Of a stretch of DNA of 64,000 nucleotides, positions 48,042 through 59,140 are shown piece after piece. Location: the NCBI GenBank assembly GCA_037176725.1, contig JAZBRS010000020.1, positions 103,310,501 to 103,374,500 of the forward strand. The letters run 5' to 3'. The translations under genes were made by a program, and so were the position numbers. Source of the stretch: Posidonia oceanica (Eukaryota > Streptophyta > Magnoliopsida > Alismatales > Posidoniaceae). A model generated the notes under the pieces. It saw nothing but the letters and a program-made list of their open reading frames with translations, ran no database searches and was not told the origin of the DNA. Each line of letters opens with the position of its first letter. Position 1 is the stretch's first letter.

Positions 48042-50005
48042 GAATTTTGTCCTCGAAATTCTCAAAACGAAAGACCAAGGGTACGATGTTCGGATGTTTA
48101 ACACACAAACCCAGACAGACAGCACAACGGTGTCGCCCCAAGCTTAAAGACCAACAGGGGAAAATCTATGCTCCACAAAGCCATTTCACCCCATCAAGGT
48201 CTCGAACGACACCAAGGACTTAGCTCTCTTCGAGTCCAAACACCTCCAAATCCTAGGTGATGGTCCCTCTCAAGGCTCAAAAATCCAACTACCACCTTAG
48301 AACTGTGTCTTCTAGAGTTACGAAGCATGCTGAACCGCTCTGGTAGACACACAAAACACAAGGTTGACTAGGTACAACCAGATTCCACCAACATCTATTG
48401 CGCTACTTTAATACTTAACCTGGTCAGCAACCACCCAAACTCCACAACACGTGCTTAGTATCATCTCTCGTTCCCCAAAATTCCTTCTCCAATCCATGGT
48501 ACAAGAGAAATCTAGCTACTGAAACATGACAAAGCTCTTCATGGATCTGGAGTGTAGTAATAGATTAGCTAACTAGGTGCTATCTGTCTCCAAAAACTAC
48601 TTCATAGACCAGTACTCTACTAAATCCAGAGCACAATCACCACTATGGCCAACACAATCACATGGACTGGATAGTCCCACTTGTGATTCTCCAACTGACA
48701 AGAGTCATAAATCACAATGTTGCCTTACTGCAATAGGAATTTATCTCAACCCAAGACCACCAGAATCACTACTTCCAGTAAAACAACCACAACCATTGGT
48801 AAGGACCACTCAGGAGTCAAACTCAAACGAATCTCCAACTCAAAGCAACTCCCATCAAAAGTTTCCAAAACAACTCGAGCTGCTCCTCCTTCCTAGTCAA
48901 TCGATCCAAAGTGCCACTATTTCAAAGATGCTTCTACTGGATCCCCAAGAATAGTTCACCTGAACTAGGAAACAACTGATCAGAGGAATCACCTGGGATC
49001 ACACCCAACAGCTCGACCAACGGCGCCAACAAACGAGACGGGAAGCCAACCTCATCAACTCACCCCATCTCCGCCGGGGGAAAACCCAAAAGAACCAAAG
49101 GAGAGAAGATCTCCACAAATTGAACAACACCTTGCCATTCGACCCACCAACAAACAGGAAACCAAACTGGGCATCCAATCAGGATACCCCAAAAGAAGAC
49201 TTCGGAGAAAGAATCTCCACCGCTTGAACGTCACTAAGCCATTCGAACCACCAACAAACAAAGCCAAATTGGGTATTCAAACAAGACACCCCAAAACAAT
49301 ATGCAACAAACAACACAATGGGCTATACCACTCCATGACCAAGCCCAAACAAAATGTGCGACGCACCCACGCAGCACCAATGTGCGACTCCGACGTGCAG
49401 CACCTCCCAGATAACTCTGTCCTCAAATAGAGTATCTGGAGCAACAACACACATCTGGGGACCCACCAAAGTCACCCAGAAGCAACCACACACTTGGGAA
49501 GCCTCATGCATCACCCAGATGTGACAAGAAGATGATGAAACTCCAAACATCCTCCGCACCAACAAGAAAGCAAGCAGCAACAAACAATAGCAAACAACAA
49601 CAAACACGGAGGGCCACACAAGAGGTAGTCACTCACTGCATCTCTCCTTCCACAACAAAATACAAAACCGCCCAGCAACGGATGGTGGCCAAGGAAACAC
49701 GTCCTCTGGTCAGCTAACGTGGGTGCCTAACTCCCTTAAAGGAATCAATGCATCTCTTCTGCAGACGTCGTACCTTCTCATAGGCACAACATACCAACCA
49801 GACTAGCACTCACAGCAAACGTGAACAACCAAGGCAACAAGACTCAACTAGCCTCACAGACAACAAGGTTTCCTACCCTACATTCCAGCACTGAGTCTCG
49901 CCCAGAACACAACTGCCACCACTCCTACAAGCAACACAATGCCTAAACCACACAAACAAGTGGACAACACCAAACACTGCGCTCCACGGGGTTGAAGAGC
50001 TCAAG
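48042..50005 (-). mobile_element. 3' internal, non-coding part of the LTR D element
   Basis: This region lies just upstream (minus strand) of the polypurine tract, opening with ATTTCGAGGACAAAATTCC, a phrase often seen at the 3' end of plant Ty3 pol regions. No pol domain was recognised. Two ~103-bp units with ATCTCCAC, GCCATTCGA and CCACCAACAAACA repeat at about 49100-49300. The block stops abruptly at about 50005 where Tat-type sequence begins. Confidence 0.55.
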
Positions 50006-51937
50006 TGATGTAAATTTTAATTAACCGCAAGCGCACGGCGTACTATATAGTACGTATGCAAGTACGAGTCGATCTCATAGAGAATAGAGTTCAAAAAAAA
50101 AACAAAGATTAACTATCAATTATTGAAAAGAGTTTGAGAGAGATGATGCTTAAAAACTAAAACTAGAATATCAAGATGCAATCGAATTAATTAAAACCTA
50201 GGGTTTCGAATCCATTTATGTGACATTGAGAATGCATAATTAAATTTACTCTATCTCTTATTTTAGATCTCAATATTCGATTGAATGATTTTTACCTTAA
50301 CAAGCATATACTATATGCAATGCATCATAGAATATCAAGTACGGAATAAAAACACATAGAGTCAAATAAATCAAACGATATATGATAGATCTGAGATTAT
50401 ATACACAACCTCCAAGTTATTCTTCCTTAAACATAGGCCAAAAAGATTAATTCAATATTAGCCTATCAAAGTTTGTCGAATGATGAACGATATATGTAAT
50501 ATACATCCAGTCTACATAATCATAGCAACAGAGCACAAGAGATAGAACAAAACTTAATTATAACATCTCAATTCACATAAACTTCATCTTAACCCTAAAA
50601 CTAAAAACTTAGCCAAGCATGATAATAGAAAACATCAAAATAAAAGATGAAGAAGAAAAGTACAAGATATATTAAGAAGAAAAATAAACTTGTATTAATA
50701 ACAACTAAGATTACAAAAGAGGAACTTAAAGATCTCTAAAACAAAAGAAGAAGAGAGTCTAAGCCTAGAAGATGGAAGATGATAGATGATAGATGATAGA
50801 TCTACACAATGGGTCCCTTTTATAGGCTTACAAGGACTTCATTATCTCGGAGACAAATCCGGGTAAAAAAAATATATAAAACTAAATTTCAAATACAAGA
50901 TATTTCCAAGTAATCAATGTGACAGCAAAAGACTGAGTCAACATCATCTCATCCGGGTGCTTGGGAGGCACCGGATGCTCATTCAGGTGCTTGGGAGGTG
51001 TCCACGTAGCCCTGAATCAGCTTTGACTTGGTCAATCTGTTCGCTTATCTTCCTCCTAGTATTTACACACGTGGAAAAAGTGTATTTGACCTCTTGAAAA
51101 ATCTAGAAATTTCTTTTATCTTCGGATTTGCATTCCTTTTTATCTTTTATTCTTTTCTTTACCTTCTTTTTCTCAATTCTTTTCAGGTCCTCAGGTTCCT
51201 GCAAAATTTACATAAAACACCTCAAGTAGCATTATTTATATACATTAATCAATAAATATGGGGAATAAAATATGTATGAATTATGAGTTAATCAAACACC
51301 CTCGTACCTTTCTTTTGCTAGACCTCGAGCAAAACTGACTCTAACCTATCATAAGAAAAATAAAAAAATCCTAACTCACTTTCGTTGAAATCGCGATTGC
51401 ACTTAGCACGTGCAATAAGCCTTTAAATCCCTAGGTTGCCCTAGTGGACGAGTGGTGTCTCGTGAGGGTTTGCAGCGGATCTACCCACAAAATCCCAAAA
51501 GAAAAAGATTAAGGAATAAAGAAAGTAAAAAAATCGAAAAATTTACAATATCCACATTACCCTACTCAATTAGAAAGATCCAAAGTTCCCAAGTATCTTA
51601 ATCCTTTGGTTTAACCTTTGTTGAGAACCCTCATTTTGTTATCATAGAAACTTTGTCTTATTTTTCACATCATCTTCTTAAAAATTACTCATATGTACCT
51701 TGTGTTTGTGAGATAGACCTTAGCATGGGTTTTCAAATCCAATCTTGTCACCTTAGCAATTTTATTTCATTGATCTGAGTCTTGCTTTCTTAGACTTTAT
51801 TCTTAGCTACCCATTTAGCGAGCTTTAGGTCAGTGAATCCCAAACCAGAAGGTTTTAGGTCACCAAATGTAAAGACACCCCTAAGGACTTAATCACTCGA
51901 GTAGCTAAAGCCTCAAAGACAATACTTTTTTTCTTGT

Positions 51938-52113
51938 ATCCTCTAATCACCTTTTTACGTGAATATCAATGCTTACTGAGGCACGATACCCAGTTACTCA
52001 GTGATTATTAGATTTTTTTTCTTTTATCCTCTAATTACCTTTTTACGTGAATATCAATGCTTACCGAGGCACGATACCCAGTTACTTAGTAATTATTAGA
52101 TTTTTTTTAATTG
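51938..52113. repeat. 88-bp tandem duplication
   Basis: The block with ATCCTCTAATCACCTTTTTA and TGAGGCACGATACCCAGTTA repeats at an 88-bp offset (51938, 52026) with few differences, in the non-coding 3' part of the Tat-type element. Confidence 0.9.
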
Positions 52114-52619
52114 CTAAGGTATTTCAGATCTTCCTTTATTCCCCACAACTAAGGCCTAGAGTGATAGTGCAGTTTAAGGTACATAAAAGTTATAAATATT
52201 TCAGATAATACTATTTTTCAGATTTTGTCTCTACTCTTTGAATCATAGAGTTCTCAATTACTCAGTCTTACCTTTAAATTTCAAACACTAGGTTACTAAT
52301 TCACTCCTAATTGATTAGACTAATGTGGATAGTTCCTAATTTTTTTCATTTTTTTTTTCAAAAAAAAAGTAAAACAAGAGAATGAAAAAACACAAAGAAG
52401 ACTCTAATTAAAGAAAATGAAAGAGACACAGGGAAAACTCCCCCCCACACCTAAACCATGTATTATCCTCAATGTATGCAATAAATGATATGATCAATAC
52501 AATACAATTAAAGTTAGATCAATGATACCTGATTCGGGATGGAATACTTCTACTGCTAAGAAAAGAAAAGTATATATATATACATATTTACAAGATTTAC
52601 AGAAACTTAAGTCTCATGA

Positions 52620-53855
52620 TTTAGGTGGAGGCCTAGCCTTCCAAACTTCTTCCCTCTTTTTCAGAAACTATTTCAACTCATCCTCAGTTAATTCAGAAAT
52701 ATCCTCCTTTGTAAATGAGGCTATAAAGGCTCCATATTCCTCATATGCATTTTGAGTCCATGGTTGGATGTCTATGTAAGATGACGTATGAGTTGATTTA
52801 GTAATAGGATCCGAATAATGAGGTGGAATGTAGATAATGGAACCAATGGGTTCATCATTAGATGAGAAAGATGGTTCAAGTGGGGGCTCATGAGGGATAG
52901 GAAGAGGTTCAATTCCAACATGAACATTCTCAATAAGCTTCTCTACTTAGGCCTTTTTATATTTATTGGAATTCTTAGATTTCGACTTAGCCTTAGTTTT
53001 AGGTCCAAGCCCCATATGCAAGACAGTGGGATTTTCGAGGGAATGCATAGATTGATTATCTATCCTGAAAACATTAAGTTCTGCTGTCATGTTCCCAAAT
53101 GTGAGCTTCAACATACCATTCCGACAATTGATCAGGGCATTGGATGTTGCCAAAAATGGTCGACCCAAAATGATAGGTATTTGACCCTTAGGGTTTGAGA
53201 CCGGTTGAGTTTCATGAACAATGAAATCCACAGGATATATGAATCCCCCAACCTTCACAAGAACATCTTCTATTATCCCCATAAGCTTTTTGATGGACCT
53301 ATCTGCTAATTGTATTGTTATAGAAGTAGGCTTGAGTTCACCTAATCCTAATTGCTTGTAGATAGTGTACAGGATTAGGTTGATGCTTGCACCTAGGTCA
53401 AGGAGCACATTATCAATAACAGAATTTCCAATAACACAAGAAATAGTAGGACAACCTGGGTCCTTCTGCTTAGTTGGCATTGGACTGGTCAAGATGGAGC
53501 TGACATTGGCAGTGAGAAATGCTTTATTTGGCACCTGGGTTGTTTTCTTCTGGGTATACAAGTCTTTTAGATATTTTGCATACGTGGGTACCTATTGAAT
53601 CACATCCAGAAGTGGAATGTTGACTCTAACTTGCTCAAAGATTTGTCTAACCTTATCCATGTTAGCCGTTTTCTTAGATCTAAGTCTATTTGGAAATGGT
53701 GCTTTTGGCTGGATGGGTCGACTCGACTCAGAAACTAAGGGCTCTTCAGACTGGCCTAGAATGGATTGATCATTTGGGCTTGAGCTAGATGGTAGATCCT
53801 TTTGAGTCAAATCAGGTATGACAACATGATTGTTAACAAGTTTTCCAGAACTCAA
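52620..53855 (-). pseudogene. Tat/Athila protease region
   Basis: The frame at 53561-52947 holds the aspartic protease: NVLLDLGASINLILYTIY (DLGA active site), LADRSIKKLMGIIEDVLVKV and PIILGRPFLATSNALIN. Upstream, 53855-53592 carries the linker (VRVNIPLLDVI). Downstream, another frame reads WTQNAYEEYGAFIASFTKED and ends with RPPPKS, with a stop in place of a codon inside it (TAG near 52673). Protease would mature Gag. RT normally follows here but is not visible. Frames are broken near 53590 and 52945. Confidence 0.85.
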
Positions 53856-53882
53856 AGAGATGACTGAGTTTACTGTATCTGC

Positions 53883-55200
53883 CTAAAGATCATTAAGCAT
53901 ATTAACCTGATGGGCCTGTTGGGATAGATTTGGATTTTGACCCTTTGGGTTTACCTCGGGTTGGCTTGGAAACTTTTCTTTTCCGCTCTCTCTTATAGTG
54001 GCTGCTAGCTGACCCATCTGCATCTCTAGACAAGCTATGGCTTGGGTATTGGCTGTGAGAGATTGACCCGTGGAACTCATGAAACTGTGTGTAGCCCTAA
54101 CAAGCGTCTCTAGACTCTTTTCTAAAGAATTGATCTTTTTATCTTCAAAGCTTGGTGGTTGAAAAGGTGGATTTACTTGTGGACACTGATTGTAATAAGG
54201 GCTAGGCTGACTAGAACCTGTTTGATTCAGATTGGGACCAGTTTGATGTGGTCCTTGGGTCCATGAAAAATTGGGATGGTTCCTCCATCTAGGATTGTAG
54301 GTAGAGGCATATGGATTATGACTTTGCTTTTGAAAGGCCACATTGACTTGCTTAGGTCTATTAACTATTGGTCTCATGAATGGACACTCTTCAACAAGAT
54401 GATTAGATGCTTGGCATCTAGTGCAAATAGGGTTGGATTGAGAAACTTGATTGACAATGGCACTATTTTGAAGCTCAAGGGCTTCAATCCTATGTACCAA
54501 GTCAGCTATTTTTGCTTGATCAGCAACGGATGTTTCTACTATGTGCTTACCTTTAGAAGGTGTAACATTATCACTAGTGGTTTCCCACTGAACGGTTTTC
54601 TCAGCTATCTCTTCTAAAAATGCCCAAGCCTCTTCTTCACTTTTTCCCATGAAATTCCCTTGACACATAGACTCCAACAATGTCCTAAAAGAATAATTTA
54701 GCCCTTCATAAACAATTTGACACAATCTCCACTTTTCGATTCCATGATGTGGGCATTGAGCTAGAAGATCCTTAAACCTCTCTAAGTATTTCCAAAATGG
54801 TTTAGAATCTACTTGCTTACATCCATTAATTTCTTTCCTCAGTTGTTGGGTCTTATGATGTGGAAAATATTTCTTCAAGAAGCACAAAATCATTCCATGT
54901 GCTTATTGAATCAATGGGGGGACTATATAACCACTTCTTTGCCCCATGCTTAAGTGCAAATGATATGAATCTCAATTTAATGGCATCATCAGATAACTGT
55001 TGTAACCTGATCATTGCACATACTTCCTCAAACTCCCTAACAAAAAGATAGGCATCCCCTTCTCCACTAAATTTGGGCAATATGCTAATGTAATGGGCCT
55101 TAAGTTCAAAATTGTTCCCAATAGGTGCAGGCATTCTAATGCATGAAGGTTGGGTTGTTCTAACAGGGTAGCACCTATCTTGAAGGGATTGTTAATCAAT
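53883..55200 (-). pseudogene. Tat/Athila gag
   Basis: The N-terminus reads RTTQPSCIRMPAPIGNNFEL, then LPKFSGEGDAYLFVREFEEV and HGAKKWLYSPP. A frameshift near 54870-54890 moves to FLKKYFPHHKTQQLRKEING, FKDLLAQCPHHGIEKW and GNFMGKSEEEAWAFLEEIAE. A single CCHC knuckle, CTRCQASNHLVEEC, lies near 54425-54385, followed by a Pro/Asn/Gln-rich tail. This is the usual Athila/Tat Gag plan. The frame is otherwise long and open, so the element is not very old. Confidence 0.88.
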
Positions 55201-55230
55201 TATTTCATCCTTCTTAAGGGATTTGGGCTC

Positions 55231-55668
55231 AAATCTAACTAAACAACCAAAAAAAATCGCTGACCCAAATGGAATCACAAGACTGATTTAGATTGGAAAA
55301 GAAGGTTCTAGAATATGAGAAACTCTAGAAGGTAAGAAAGAGAATCCTAGTCTAAAGATAGATAGGAATAATACACAATTCAAAGAAGCCTTAGAAATAA
55401 TGTTGACCTAAAAACAACAAGATAGCTCCTAACTTTTAAGTTAATCTTTGAGATTCTCAAATCAAAATTCTCAAACCTAAATGTCCAGATCAGTGGAGGA
55501 AAGTGGGAGGCTCCCCGTGCTTGAACAACGGACCTAATTAAATAACCACTTGTCTTTTAAAGTTTAACCTTGTGAACCACTTTTCTAGACACCAAGTAGG
55601 AAAAGAATTTAAATTAGATTCACTCTTAGGCTCCCTTTTCTTATTGAGCTCGAATCCTAGGAGCTAAT
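55231..55668. other. 5' leader remnant of the Tat-type element or spacer
   Basis: No gene recognised. It lies between Tat gag and the copia 3' LTR; the Tat 5' LTR and PBS would be expected here but were not found, so the copia insertion or a deletion may have removed them. Confidence 0.4.
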
Positions 55669-56190
55669 TGTTAGGATCTAGTGACGCTCTAGAGGGGGGT
55701 GAATAGAGTATTTAAAATATCACAATGTTCTTTGATTAATTTAGCTTAAAATTACTTAAACAATTATACATGCACAGTCTATGATATTGAATTTTAATTT
55801 AAAGCATACAAAGAAGGGGAAGAGAGGCAATATATGACTCAATTATGTATAGTGCTTCAGCCACCCGGCCTAGTCCACTCCCAGATCCCTTCTGGAGTTC
55901 CCTTAATCTTAATCACAGTAAAGTACACTTACTTGATGAAGATTACAGCTTCCTCTGCAAACCTAGCAGAGCCCTTCTCTTAGCAGGAAAAGAATAACCA
56001 CCCTTATTACAATTTGCTTCACAAATGCATAGCTCTTTTGATCTCCACAATGGTATTGGCACTTGAACTCTTGTTGATGAACTTTACAGCTTGCCTGGGA
56101 GATATCTCACTTAAAGTAGGCTTTTGAAGCTTGAGAGATGGAGTATATGATATCACTTGTATTGGTGCTCTTTAGTGAGGTCATTGGGGT

Positions 56191-56200
56191 CCTATTTATA
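56191..56200 (-). promoter_or_regulatory. TATA box of the copia 3 LTR
   Basis: The minus strand reads TATAAATAGG, a consensus plant TATA box, downstream of the palindromic array at 56250-56640. It should drive genomic RNA in the equivalent 5' LTR. Confidence 0.7.
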
Positions 56201-56249
56201 GGTTTAGCAAGATCATAAAGTGTGTCTAACGGCTAGCCCAATGGATAGA

Positions 56250-56640
56250 CCAAGACAACTGAAACGGTATGTCGAAAACGACCGATCGACCGAAAATCTT
56301 AACGATCAACAGTATCGGCAGATCGATGAATTACGGTTGTGCCGAAAACTTATAACGGTCAAAAACAAATGATCTTCTGATGATCCCTAAATCGGTATAC
56401 CGGTACAAAATGGTTTTGCCGATTTTGACCTAATTCCTTTTTCTCAGTGTAATGGCCAAAAGTAAATGTTTTTCTGATTAACTCTAAATCGGTATGCCAA
56501 TAGAAAATGGTTTTGCCGATTTCGACCTAACTTCTTTTTTTCAGTGTAACAGTCAAAAGTAAATGATTTTCTAATCAACTCTAAATCGGTATACCGGTAG
56601 AAAAACGATTTGCCGATTTTGACCTATCTTCTATACTCTA
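56250..56640. repeat. CGGTATACCG-type array in the copia 3 LTR
   Basis: A 97-bp unit starting AAATCGGTATACCGGTA and containing TTTTGCCGATTT and GACCTA repeats almost three times (56389, 56486, 56583). Related words (ACCGATCGACCGAAAAT, TATCGGCAGATCGATGA) precede it. It lies immediately upstream of the TATA box on the minus strand. Confidence 0.85.
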
Positions 56641-56982
56641 TCTTTTCTCACATGATTTCTTCTGTCCTTGGGTGTGGATATTTCCTAAGATCCTTTTAGG
56701 ACACCATACACCTTAGGAGATCTATTACATTTCACATAGTACAATAATGAAGAAAAATCATACAATATATTACAACAATAAAAAATAGTCTTCTTGACAT
56801 TTCTTCTTGTCTTCATAAGGGCTTTGATATGGTATTCTTTCCTGCTTCTGATGCTTCACTTGACGAGTATCATATGTTGATCTTTCCCAGATATATTTCC
56901 TATCTAAGAATAAACTCAAACATAATAACTCAAGTAATTTGTTATCATCAAAATTAAAGATCTCATTAATTATTTTCAACAA

Positions 56983-57000
56983 TCTCTCCCTTTTTGATGA
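56983..57000 (-). other. Polypurine tract of copia 3
   Basis: The minus strand reads TCATCAAAAAGGGAGAGAT, the classic Sirevirus-type tract directly before the LTR. Two further GTAAGGG(G/A)GAGCAT words lie upstream, near 57100-57112 and 57147-57160. Confidence 0.85.
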
Positions 57001-57456
57001 TGACAAAATTTTACATTTAACATTCCATTAATATTTGGGCATAATTTAATTTTGTAAATTTGACAAACATTTCAAATTCACACAAATTCTGTATCAATGC
57101 TCCCCCTTACTATTAGCCTAGTTAAGCATAGATAATATTATTATTATGCTCTCCCTTACTATAGGCATAAGAAAAATAAAAATTGATGTTTATATTTTTC
57201 TCCGCCTTTTTGTCATTAACAAAAAATAATGTAATGTATATATTTAAAATCAGAATGTATTTTCCTCTTCAAGCATGAAGTAGTAAACATATAGATTACA
57301 AAGTAATCATATCTGTAGTTTCCACTAACAAACCATATTTGGAATACAAATTAAAAATTAGTGAGAAGATGAATCCTCTTCATGTGAATCATCCAATTTC
57401 CTTTCTATCTTATAGAATAGTTCTTCCATTTTCCCTTGCCACTGAGTAGTTCGGTA

Positions 57457-58440
57457 TTACCAGTCGACAATGCTAGAGAATTGGTGTGATTGTTCTAGCT
57501 TTACTTCTTCAACTTGCTTCCTTAGGTTTTCAAGTTCCTCTTTAATATGATCCTCTTGTTCTTCAGAAGTTTCAACTTTTTGTGCTTGAGCACTTGAAGA
57601 AGAAAGACCGGAAGCTCTAGATCTTTTAGATGCTTGCTCCATCTTATTTATAGTGACAAGATCTAGGGGTTTGGACCTAACGGGAAGGGATGGCTCATGG
57701 GTTAATGGTATGTCATAGTGAATGAATAGGTATGTAAGTAGAGGATCATAAAACAATTTTGTTTTAATGTATGTCATATGATGGCAAATAATATGAGACC
57801 AATTAACTTGAATCCTTTTGGTTATTGCATACACAGCTTTGCAAGTCATACTTCTAAGTTCATCAAAATGACCTTTCTTTTGTGTGATGATTGCTGCTAG
57901 AATATAAGCCATTATTTTAGATTCTTTGGTTAATTGATTTATCTTATTTGGCAAAAATGTACTTTTCTTATTTATTGAAATTGCTTTGTTTATGTCTAAG
58001 CATTACCATCCTAATTCCTCAATAGATTGTGTAAGGTCAATTCCAACAGATGGTATTTTCAAGAGTTGTCCTATGAGTATTTCATCAAAAGGAATATCTA
58101 TTCCTACAAGATATGATGTAAAAGTGTCATGGGAAATTTGAAGGTTTGCATAGAATTGAGAAACTAAATGGGGATAATACTTAGTGTCACCTACGGATGC
58201 AAGCATCGGGATTAAAGTTTGAGCTTCAAAAAGATGACCAATATTTGGACCTAAGGAGTTGAAAACTACCTTCCTTCCCATGAGGACTTCTCAGTTTGCA
58301 AAGAAATGTTGATGAGCCTTCCTTGCATCTTCACTGATGAAGAGGAGACTCTGGTTTCCGTAGGTGTGGTCGTCGTCGGAGGAGGAGTTGGCCGGAGCTT
58401 TTCTCTTGGGCTTGGACGCACAACTCTTCTTGGGGACCAT
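57457..58440 (-). pseudogene. Extra ORF of copia 3 (putative plant transposon protein domain)
   Basis: The frame starts at the ATG at 58440 (MVPKKSCASKPKRKAPANSS), giving about 327 codons with two in-frame stops (TGA near 58290, TAA near 57997). Residues about 50-150 include SQFYANLQISHDTFTSYLVG and IPFDEILIGQLLKIP. This FYANL...YLVG.xIPF pattern is that of the plant-transposon-protein domain often listed as Transposase_32 (PF20167), found in retroelement ORFs. The N-terminus is basic; the C-terminus is a glutamate-rich coiled coil (EELENLRKQVEEVKLEQ). Sireviruses carry extra, sometimes called env-like, ORFs at this position. I saw no signal peptide or membrane span, so an envelope role is unsupported. 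Function is unknown. Confidence 0.7.
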
Positions 58441-58600
58441 TGGAGAGGTCGAGTGAGGAGTGGAGGATGAGAGGGTGTTAGGGGACGAGAGATCTGGTGG
58501 TTTTCTAGGGCTTGGGAGAGTAGGAGAAGGAGAGGTTTAGGGTTTTGGAGGAGACGGCCGTGAGTGAGGAAGGTGAAATAAAAATCGGTGGAACCCTAAG

Positions 58601-58610
58601 CTTTTATACG
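58601..58610 (-). promoter_or_regulatory. TATA box before the extra copia ORF
   Basis: The minus strand reads CGTATAAAAG about 160 bp before the ORF start, followed by an AAAACCCTAAACC-type leader typical of plant 5' UTRs. The repeat array at 58640-59110 lies just upstream. Together they look like an internal promoter for a separate transcript; this is an inference. Confidence 0.6.
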
Positions 58611-58639
58611 GAGGAGTCATTTTTGAACAAAACGGTAAC

Positions 58640-59110
58640 CTGATATGCCATCGGTATGGCGATACACTTGATACAGCTAGCAAAGTTGTCAGATCGGTAC
58701 AAAAAGTTTGACCGAAACTGGGATTTTCGGTAGACCGGTACAAAAAGTTCTCCCGAAACAGGGATTTTCGGCAGACCGATCCAAAAAGGTTCTCCCGAAA
58801 TAGGGATTTTCGACAGACTGATATAAAAAGTTCTCCCGAAACACGGATTTTCAGCAGACCAACATTATGAACGGTATGACTTTTTATATGAACCTTTGAT
58901 TCAATATCGGTAGACCGATCAAAAAGGTTCTCCCGAATCAGGGATTTTCGACAGACCGGTAAAAAAGGTACTCCCGAATCAGGATTTTTCAGCAGACTGG
59001 TATAAAAGGTTTTTCTGAAAAATATGGGTTTTCGGTGAACCGGTAAAAAACAGTGCAACAAAAACCTATCAGATTTTTCAGAGAACGGTAAATCGATTGG
59101 AATCAGTGTG
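58640..59110. repeat. ~41-bp tandem array with CGGCAGACCGAT cores, copia 3 internal
   Basis: About nine units such as CGGTAGACCGGTACAAAAAG followed by TTCTCCCGAAACAGGGATTT. The core words match those in the copia LTR array and in the Ty3 LTR B array. The array separates pol from the extra ORF's TATA box. Confidence 0.9.
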
Positions 59111-59140
59111 CCGATTCCGATTTCTGTTCAAAACAAATGT

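Larger units (their letters stand above)
50006..55230 (-). mobile_element. Tat/Athila-type Ty3 element with gag and protease only
   Basis: The left edge has AACCGCAAGCGCACGG and GAGTCGATCTCATAGAGAA, the conserved 3'-end phrase of Tat/Athila elements, so the element reads leftward. Minus-strand order is gag (55200-53883), protease (53855-52947), a short C-terminal piece (52940-52620), then about 2.6 kb with no recognised domain. No RT, RNase H or integrase motif was found. LTR ends and PBS were not located. It would depend on enzymes of a related element. Confidence 0.75.
55669..56981 (-). repeat. 3' LTR of copia 3, 1313 bp
   Basis: On the minus strand it starts TGTTGAAAATAATTAATG right after the polypurine tract and ends GATCCTAACA. 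The plus-strand edge reads TGTTAGGATCTAGTGACG with the AGAGGGGGGTGAATAGAG phrase common near ends of these elements. It holds a TATA box at 56191-56200 and a 97-bp tandem array upstream of it. Confidence 0.85.

Noticed and set aside
57457..58440. Envelope protein interpretation of the extra copia ORF
   Set aside because: No signal peptide, membrane span or cysteine pattern seen; the plant-transposon-protein pattern and coiled coil explain it better.
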